Below are positions 5,562-5,707 of a DNA stretch of 5,707 nucleotides, piece after piece. The stretch spans positions 1 to 5,707 of the forward strand of contig JBAYQE010000124.1 in assembly GCA_041677345.1 (NCBI GenBank). Reading direction: 5' to 3'. Every line of letters starts with the position of its first letter. Within the stretch, counting starts at the first letter, position 1. The position numbers were made by a program, and so were the translations under genes. This DNA comes from JALOAT01 sp041677345 (GTDB taxonomy: Bacteria > Pseudomonadota > Gammaproteobacteria > Thiohalomonadales > Thiohalomonadaceae). The notes beneath the pieces are model-generated. The model ran no database searches. It worked only from the letters and a program-made list of their open reading frames with translations, and was not told where the DNA came from.

Positions 5562-5707
5562 GTGAGAACTGTGCGCACGAGTATCAACGTTTTGTTTGGG
5601 CTGTTCCTCGTCATGGCCATGGGTGGGGCATCGGCACAGCCCGGACCTGGCGGTTGCCCTGGCGTGATGGGCGGCATGGGCCCCGGGATGATGGGGCGCA
5701 TGGGTCC
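5562..5707 (+). CDS. Secreted Gly/Met-rich protein, 5' part only (runs off the window)
   Basis: Only the first 48 complete codons are visible. The product begins with a signal peptide: R2, R5, a hydrophobic core at about 9-20, and a cleavage site after ASA (23-25). The mature start is rich in Gly, Pro and Met (PGPGGCPGVMGG, then GPGMMGRMGP). Clustered Met with a Cys (C32) is seen in periplasmic copper-binding proteins and at the N-termini of some Spy/CpxP-like metal-stress proteins; which family this is cannot be decided without the rest. GTG start with an excellent ribosome-binding site. It lies 48 nt after the cytochrome c gene, with no terminator between them, so the two are probably cotranscribed and may share a periplasmic metal or electron-transfer role. 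Confidence 0.72.
   Translation, partial: MRTVRTSINVLFGLFLVMAMGGASAQPGPGGCPGVMGGMGPGMMGRMG

Overview
The window is GC-rich bacterial DNA with tightly packed genes, all on the + strand. Its gene set points to a chemolithoautotrophic proteobacterium, most likely a gammaproteobacterium of the sulfur-oxidising kind. Three things support this: a secreted minimal ATP-dependent DNA ligase (Lig E type, mainly proteobacterial), a CbbQ/CbbO Rubisco-activase pair, and a lipoprotein cytochrome c. The genus cannot be named from this sequence, and no Rubisco gene lies inside the window.

Layout. Positions 1-304 hold a diverged tandem duplication of a composite intergenic repeat, with no gene. Positions 439-1302 encode the periplasmic DNA ligase. 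Positions 1303-1766 form an AT-richer intergenic region with a promoter-like sequence, a possible 52-residue membrane protein (1440-1598) and several inverted repeats leading up to cbbQ. Positions 1767-2570 (cbbQ, AAA+ ATPase) and 2698-4917 (cbbO, VWA-domain protein) form the central pair. A 27-bp-arm inverted repeat, made from the same ACGCAAAG-type motif as the repeats at the left end, separates them. Positions 4938-5007 carry another hairpin-type intergenic repeat. Positions 5058-5513 encode a monohaem cytochrome c lipoprotein. It is followed 48 nt later by the start of a secreted Gly/Met-rich protein that runs off the right end.

How the genes work together. CbbQ and CbbO are known to form one complex in which the CbbQ hexamer hydrolyses ATP and CbbO, through its VWA/MIDAS domain, docks on Rubisco so that inhibitory sugar phosphates are released. 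The ATPase motifs of CbbQ and the metal-site residues of CbbO are all intact. The cytochrome and the Met-rich protein look like a separate periplasmic redox or metal-handling unit. The ligase is an independent periplasmic enzyme.

The coding content belongs to recognised families. The least explained material is non-coding: the duplicated composite repeat, the inverted repeat wedged against the cbbO start codon, the nested hairpin that could cover the cbbQ ribosome-binding site, and the unannotated-looking 52-codon ORF. No clearly new multi-gene system is evident.
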